NCBI GenBank assembly: GCA_002344065.1
Contig: DDTK01000007.1
Location: 124,001-188,000 of the forward strand
Direction: 5' to 3'
From: Flammeovirgaceae bacterium UBA2366
Lineage (GTDB): Bacteria; Bacteroidota; Bacteroidia; Cytophagales; Cyclobacteriaceae
Length of the DNA: 64,000 nt
Shown here: in pieces, positions 60,391 through 64,000 of the stretch
Layout: the number at the start of each line of letters is the position of its first letter
Numbering within the stretch: the stretch's first letter is position 1
Made by a program: the position numbers and the translations under genes
The notes under the pieces: model-generated
Told to the model about the DNA's origin: nothing
What the model saw: the letters and a program-made list of their open reading frames with translations, nothing else
The model's database searches: none

Positions 60391-60411
60391 ATCACCAAAT
60401 TAATTTGTGAT
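60391..60411. promoter_or_regulatory. Near-perfect AT-rich palindrome upstream of nhaD
   Basis: ATCAC, AAATT, AATTT and GTGAT form an inverted repeat with one unpaired C. It lies 52-72 bases before the nhaD ATG, in the right place for a dimeric regulator site, but no regulator gene is near. Confidence 0.35.
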
Positions 60412-60484
60412 TAACGGAACGTGAACCAATAAACTGCGCTCAGAACGTAGCTTTTAACGGACCCCAATGAAGCGGCCAACGTAA

Positions 60485-61807
60485 TTATCCAAGCTTAAAA
60501 ATACCCTCATTGAGTTGAATTAAAGTCTTTTCTTTATAACGGGTATCCACCAGAATAGAAATATTGTTGTACGAGCCACCTACTGAAACCATACGAATGG
60601 GAATGTCTCCAAGACATCCGAAGATTTTATCAAGTATACCGTGCTGGTTTCCTATGCGGTGCCCGACAATGCATACAATGGTTTGATTCCTGTCAATCTC
60701 AACGTTGCCAAACGTGGTAAGTTCTTCCACAATTTTATCCAGTTGGGTATTGTTATCGATGGTCAGTGATACAGCCACCTCTGAGGTAGAGATCATATCG
60801 ATGGGTGTTTTGTATTGCTCAAAGACTTCGAATACCCTGCGCAAAAAGCCGTAGGCCATCAACATGCGTGATGATTTTATTTTAATAGCGGTAATGCCAT
60901 CCTTGGCGGCTACAGCTTTAAATACACGGGCTGTTTCCTTATTACTGATGAGGGTGCCGGGGGCCTTCTCATCCATGGTATTCTTTAGCCTTACCGGAAC
61001 ATTATATTTCTGAGCAGGAACAATGGTTGAGGGGTGCAAAATTTTTGCTCCGAAATAGGCAAGTTCTGAGGCTTCATCGAAGGTAAGCTCACTAATGGGT
61101 ATTGTTTTCTTTACTACACGCGGATCGTTATTGTGCATACCATCAATGTCGGTCCAGATTTGTATTTCTTCAGCACCAATGGCTGCACCCATTAACGAGG
61201 CGGTATAGTCACTTCCTCCTCGTTTTAAGTTGTCAATTTCATTTCGGTGGTTACGGCAGATGTATCCCTGGGTAATAATTATATCAACTTTTTGCAGTGA
61301 CTTGAGCAGGGGCTTGAGTCGCTGTGCAATTTTTTCCAATTCAGGCTCTTCATTTTCATCAATGGACATGAAGTAGAGGGCCGGTAACAATCGTGCATTT
61401 ATTTTTAGCTCCATTAAATGCTGATAGAAAAGCTCTGTAGAGATCAACTCCCCTTGTGCCAGCAATTCGCGGTAACTCTTATCATCAAACTGCCCGGCTG
61501 CCAGCAGACGGATGAAAATGAAAAACCGGCTTACAATTTCCTGGCCTATAGTTTTGAAATTTTCAGAGGCGTACAACTCCAGGATGAAGGCTTGATAATG
61601 CTTTTCAAGTGAGGCAATCTCTTTCTCAGCAGCATCTAAATCATTTTTCAACAAAAATTCTCCGATGGCCACCAGAGCATTGGTAGTACCCGACAGGGCC
61701 GAAAGAACAACTACTTTTTGTCCGGGTGTTTCGGTAACGAGAGTGGCAATTTTTTTCATTCGTTCCGGTTTACCAACCGAGGTGCCACCAAATTTTAATA
61801 CCAGCAT
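60485..61807 (-). CDS. lysC: Aspartate kinase (monofunctional)
   Basis: Makes aspartyl phosphate, the first step towards lysine, threonine, methionine and diaminopimelate. The protein begins MLVLKFGGTSVGKPERMKKIA (kinase signature) and has LKRGGSDYTASLMGAAI and DIDGMHNNDPRVV. The end holds two ACT-type regulatory repeats (about 315-440). The length of 440 is normal, and there is no homoserine-dehydrogenase fusion. A promoter core TAACTTTG lies 20 bases upstream. Confidence 0.96.
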   Translation of the reverse strand: MLVLKFGGTSVGKPERMKKIATLVTETPGQKVVVLSALSGTTNALVAIGEFLLKNDLDAAEKEIASLEKHYQAFILELYASENFKTIGQEIVSRFFIFIRLLAAGQFDDKSYRELLAQGELISTELFYQHLMELKINARLLPALYFMSIDENEEPELEKIAQRLKPLLKSLQKVDIIITQGYICRNHRNEIDNLKRGGSDYTASLMGAAIGAEEIQIWTDIDGMHNNDPRVVKKTIPISELTFDEASELAYFGAKILHPSTIVPAQKYNVPVRLKNTMDEKAPGTLISNKETARVFKAVAAKDGITAIKIKSSRMLMAYGFLRRVFEVFEQYKTPIDMISTSEVAVSLTIDNNTQLDKIVEELTTFGNVEIDRNQTIVCIVGHRIGNQHGILDKIFGCLGDIPIRMVSVGGSYNNISILVDTRYKEKTLIQLNEGIFKLG

Positions 61808-61826
61808 ATACCTGAAATTGAGGCGA

Positions 61827-61834
61827 CAAAGTTA
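61827..61834 (-). promoter_or_regulatory. Promoter -7 box of lysC (TAACTTTG)
   Basis: Exact TAnnTTTG match on the minus strand, 20 bases before the ATG at 61807. Confidence 0.65.
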
Positions 61835-61847
61835 GAGAAGGAGTTAA

Positions 61848-61884
61848 AATAAAAAAGTCCTGACGATAGCCGTCAGGACTTTTC
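61848..61884 (-). terminator. Terminator of dnaK
   Basis: A perfect 10-bp stem AGTCCTGACG/CGTCAGGACT with a 5-base loop is followed on the minus strand by TTTTTTATTTT, just upstream of the lysC promoter. Confidence 0.92.
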
Positions 61885-61908
61885 ATGCTACAAGAAAGGT
61901 AGATATTA

Positions 61909-63822
61909 CTACTTCTTGTCGTTTACTTCTTCGTACTCTACATCCGATACATTGTTGGTATCAGTTGAGGTACCGGAGGCTCCGGCATTAGCTCCTGGCT
62001 GTGGACCGGCACTCTGCTGAGCCTGATAAATCTCTTGCGAAGCAGCCTGCCAGGCGCCATTGAGGGCTGCCATGGCCGTTTCGATAGCGGTTATATCCTG
62101 GCTCTTGTGTGCTTCTCTAAGCTTATCAAGGGCACTACTAATAGCACTCTTATTTCCATCGGAAAGCTTATCGCCATACTCTTTCAGTTGCTTTTCTGTT
62201 TGGAAAATCAGTGAATCGGCCTGGTTGATCTTTTCAACGCGTTCCCTGGCTTGCTTGTCTGTATCAGCATTGGCCTGAGCTTCCTGCTTCATTTTATTTA
62301 TTTCAGCTTCCGTCAATCCGCTGGAGGCTTCAATGCGTATTTTCTGCTCTTTACCGGTGCCCTTATCCTTAGCTGACACGTGGAGAATGCCGTTCGCATC
62401 AATATCAAAGGTTACTTCAACCTGAGGGATGCCACGTGGTGCCGGAGGAATGCCATCGAGATGGAAGCGGCCAATGGTGCGGTTATCTTTCGCCATAGGA
62501 CGCTCACCTTGCAGTACGTGTATTTCAACAGAAGGCTGGTTATCAGCGGCTGTAGAGAATACTTCCGATTTTTTAGAAGGTATGGTTGTGTTACTTTCGA
62601 TTAGTTTGGTGAACACACCACCTAATGTTTCAATACCCAATGAAAGCGGGGTAACATCCAGCAACAGCACGTCTTTCACCTCACCGGTTAATACACCCCC
62701 CTGAATTGCGGCTCCAACAGCGACTACTTCATCGGGGTTAACGCCTTTGGATGGTTTCTTGCCAAAGAATTTTTCCACTTCTTCCTGAATGCGTGGAATA
62801 CGGGTTGAACCTCCAACCAGAATCACTTCATCAATCTGCCCGACAGAAATGCCGGCATCTTCTACTGCTTTGCGGCAAGGCTCCAATGTTCTGCGCACCA
62901 GGTCATCAACTAATTGCTCAAACTTGGCGCGGGTAATTTTCTTCACCAGGTGTTCAGGAACACCATCAATGGAGGTAATATAGGGCAGGTTAATTTCAGT
63001 TTCTTGTGAGCTTGACAATTCAATCTTGGCCTTCTCAGCAGCTTCTTTCAAGCGTTGTAATGCCATCGGATCTTTACGTAAGTCAATGTTACGTTCTGCC
63101 TTGAATTCATCGGCCAGCCAGTTAATGATTTTCATGTCAAAGTCATCACCTCCCAGGTGAACGTCACCATTGGTAGATTTAACTTCAAACACACCATCAC
63201 CTAATTCAAGAATGGAGATATCGAATGTACCACCACCCAGGTCGTACACCGCAATCTTCATGTCTTTATTTTTCTTATCCAGGCCGTACGCCAATGCTGC
63301 AGCCGTAGGTTCGTTGATGATACGCTTTACATCAAGACCGGCAATCTGACCAGCCTCCTTCGTAGCCTGACGCTCGGCATCGTTGAAATAAGCAGGTACG
63401 GTAATAACCGCTTCACTTACGGTAGTACCTAGATAATCTTCGGCAGTGCTCTTCATTTTTTGAAGAATCATTGCGGAAATTTCCTGTGGGGTATAAAGAC
63501 GGTCACCAATGCGAACACGCACGGTGTCATTATTTCCGCTTTCAACCTGGTAGGATATTATTTTCTTCTCTTCCGCAACATCTGCGAATTTTTTACCCAT
63601 AAATCGCTTTATGGACGATACGGTATTTTTCGGATTGGTAATGGACTGACGCTTGGCAGGATCACCCACTTTGCGCTCACCTTTACCGCCATCCAGAAAG
63701 GCTACAATAGAAGGGGTGGTTCTACGGCCTTCGCTGTTGGGTATAACAACGGGCTCATTACCCTCCATTACGGATACGCAGGAGTTGGTAGTACCCAAGT
63801 CAATTCCAATAATTTTTCCCAT
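61909..63822 (-). CDS. dnaK: Chaperone protein DnaK (Hsp70)
   Basis: ATP-driven folding chaperone working with DnaJ and GrpE. It begins MGKIIGIDLGTTNSCVSVMEG. It carries AVITVPAYFNDAERQATKEAG, IAVYDLGGGTFDISIL and ILVGGSTRIPRIQ in the ATPase domain, the LLLDVTPLSLGIETLGG linker region, and a C-terminal substrate domain. The Gln/Ala/Gly-rich tail ends VEYEEVNDKK, like the EEVD-type tails. The length of 637 is normal. grpE and dnaJ are not adjacent. No CIRCE operator is seen in the upstream 178 bases. Confidence 0.98.
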   Translation of the reverse strand: MGKIIGIDLGTTNSCVSVMEGNEPVVIPNSEGRRTTPSIVAFLDGGKGERKVGDPAKRQSITNPKNTVSSIKRFMGKKFADVAEEKKIISYQVESGNNDTVRVRIGDRLYTPQEISAMILQKMKSTAEDYLGTTVSEAVITVPAYFNDAERQATKEAGQIAGLDVKRIINEPTAAALAYGLDKKNKDMKIAVYDLGGGTFDISILELGDGVFEVKSTNGDVHLGGDDFDMKIINWLADEFKAERNIDLRKDPMALQRLKEAAEKAKIELSSSQETEINLPYITSIDGVPEHLVKKITRAKFEQLVDDLVRRTLEPCRKAVEDAGISVGQIDEVILVGGSTRIPRIQEEVEKFFGKKPSKGVNPDEVVAVGAAIQGGVLTGEVKDVLLLDVTPLSLGIETLGGVFTKLIESNTTIPSKKSEVFSTAADNQPSVEIHVLQGERPMAKDNRTIGRFHLDGIPPAPRGIPQVEVTFDIDANGILHVSAKDKGTGKEQKIRIEASSGLTEAEINKMKQEAQANADTDKQARERVEKINQADSLIFQTEKQLKEYGDKLSDGNKSAISSALDKLREAHKSQDITAIETAMAALNGAWQAASQEIYQAQQSAGPQPGANAGASGTSTDTNNVSDVEYEEVNDKK

Positions 63823-64000
63823 GATATGTTATATTTTAAGATTCAGATTCTAAAGACGATTAAGGCTTATCAATGGCTATGCCAGTGGGTTTTTAGTGGT
63901 GAAATGGTGACACAATGGCAGAAAAGGCTATATTTTAAGTATTAATAGGGTGCACTATTGGTCTTCAATACAATTTTTGGTGTGTTTAACTACGATGGTC
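63823..64000. other. Region upstream of dnaK to window end
   Basis: 178 AT-rich bases with the dnaK promoter presumably inside. I see no CIRCE inverted repeat, no exact TAnnTTTG core and no supported gene. Confidence 0.4.

Noticed and set aside
63823..64000. CIRCE heat-shock operator before dnaK
   Set aside because: No TTAGCACTC/GAGTGCTAA inverted repeat is present in the visible region.
1..64000. tRNA, rRNA, CRISPR, prophage or insertion-sequence content
   Set aside because: No cloverleaf-like T-loop sequences, spaced direct repeats, integrase/transposase frames or phage structural proteins were recognised on either strand.

Overview
The window is ordinary chromosomal DNA from a member of the Bacteroidota, most likely the order Cytophagales. 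The signs are a SusC/SusD pair, the Bacteroidota-type promoter core TAnnTTTG in front of several genes, an AccD without zinc-ribbon cysteines, a long C-terminal tail on ribosomal protein S16, BatD, DUF3127 and DUF4105 proteins, and a class I (DhnA-type) aldolase. I see no rRNA, tRNA, CRISPR array, phage or insertion sequence. Taxonomy and family names come from recognising protein sequences by eye, not from a search.

Layout. 1-7.8 kb: a 3'-truncated Na+:dicarboxylate symporter, a P-type cation ATPase, then a leftward group of a TPM-domain membrane protein, chorismate synthase and an orphan BatD. 7.9-14.3 kb: a small conserved-looking ORF, then the most unusual region, a leftward cluster of five genes (COG4947-like esterase, ATP-grasp ligase, GCS2/YbdK amidoligase, class I glutamine-amidotransferase-like protein, and an apparently circularly permuted ATP-grasp protein) with a divergent second esterase. 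It looks like a pathway that builds and trims an unknown small amide or peptide. A palindromic element lies inside it and a related half-site lies at its other end. 14.3-25.1 kb: QueG, RuvB, ApbE, a ZIP transporter, acetyl-CoA synthetase, a DUF3127 protein, class Ia ribonucleotide reductase, and L21/L27. 25.4-29.9 kb: a SusC/SusD pair.

30.1-34.5 kb: AccD and fructose-bisphosphate aldolase, then rpsP-rimM-trmD-rplS with an internal hairpin terminator and an internal promoter. 34.7-40.4 kb: 2-oxoglutarate dehydrogenase E1, E2 (with two lipoyl domains) and E3. 40.4-46.7 kb: a DUF4105 protein, a membrane histidine kinase translationally coupled to a radical SAM/SPASM protein, a 54-residue Cys-rich membrane protein and an FtsX/MacB-type permease.

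46.8-56.6 kb is one long leftward block: CoaX, an outer-membrane barrel protein, a TPR protein, LptC, a 51-residue membrane protein, a CNNM/CorC protein, a PpiD/SurA chaperone, a YbeD-like protein, pterin dehydratase, RsmI and an inositol-monophosphatase family enzyme. Much of it serves the cell envelope. 56.6-64 kb: AnmK, an amino-acid dehydrogenase, NhaD, aspartate kinase and DnaK.

Most ATG starts were chosen over upstream TTG/GTG codons. Three genes (the amidotransferase-like protein, the Fes-like esterase and queG) have no plausible ATG and appear to start with TTG.
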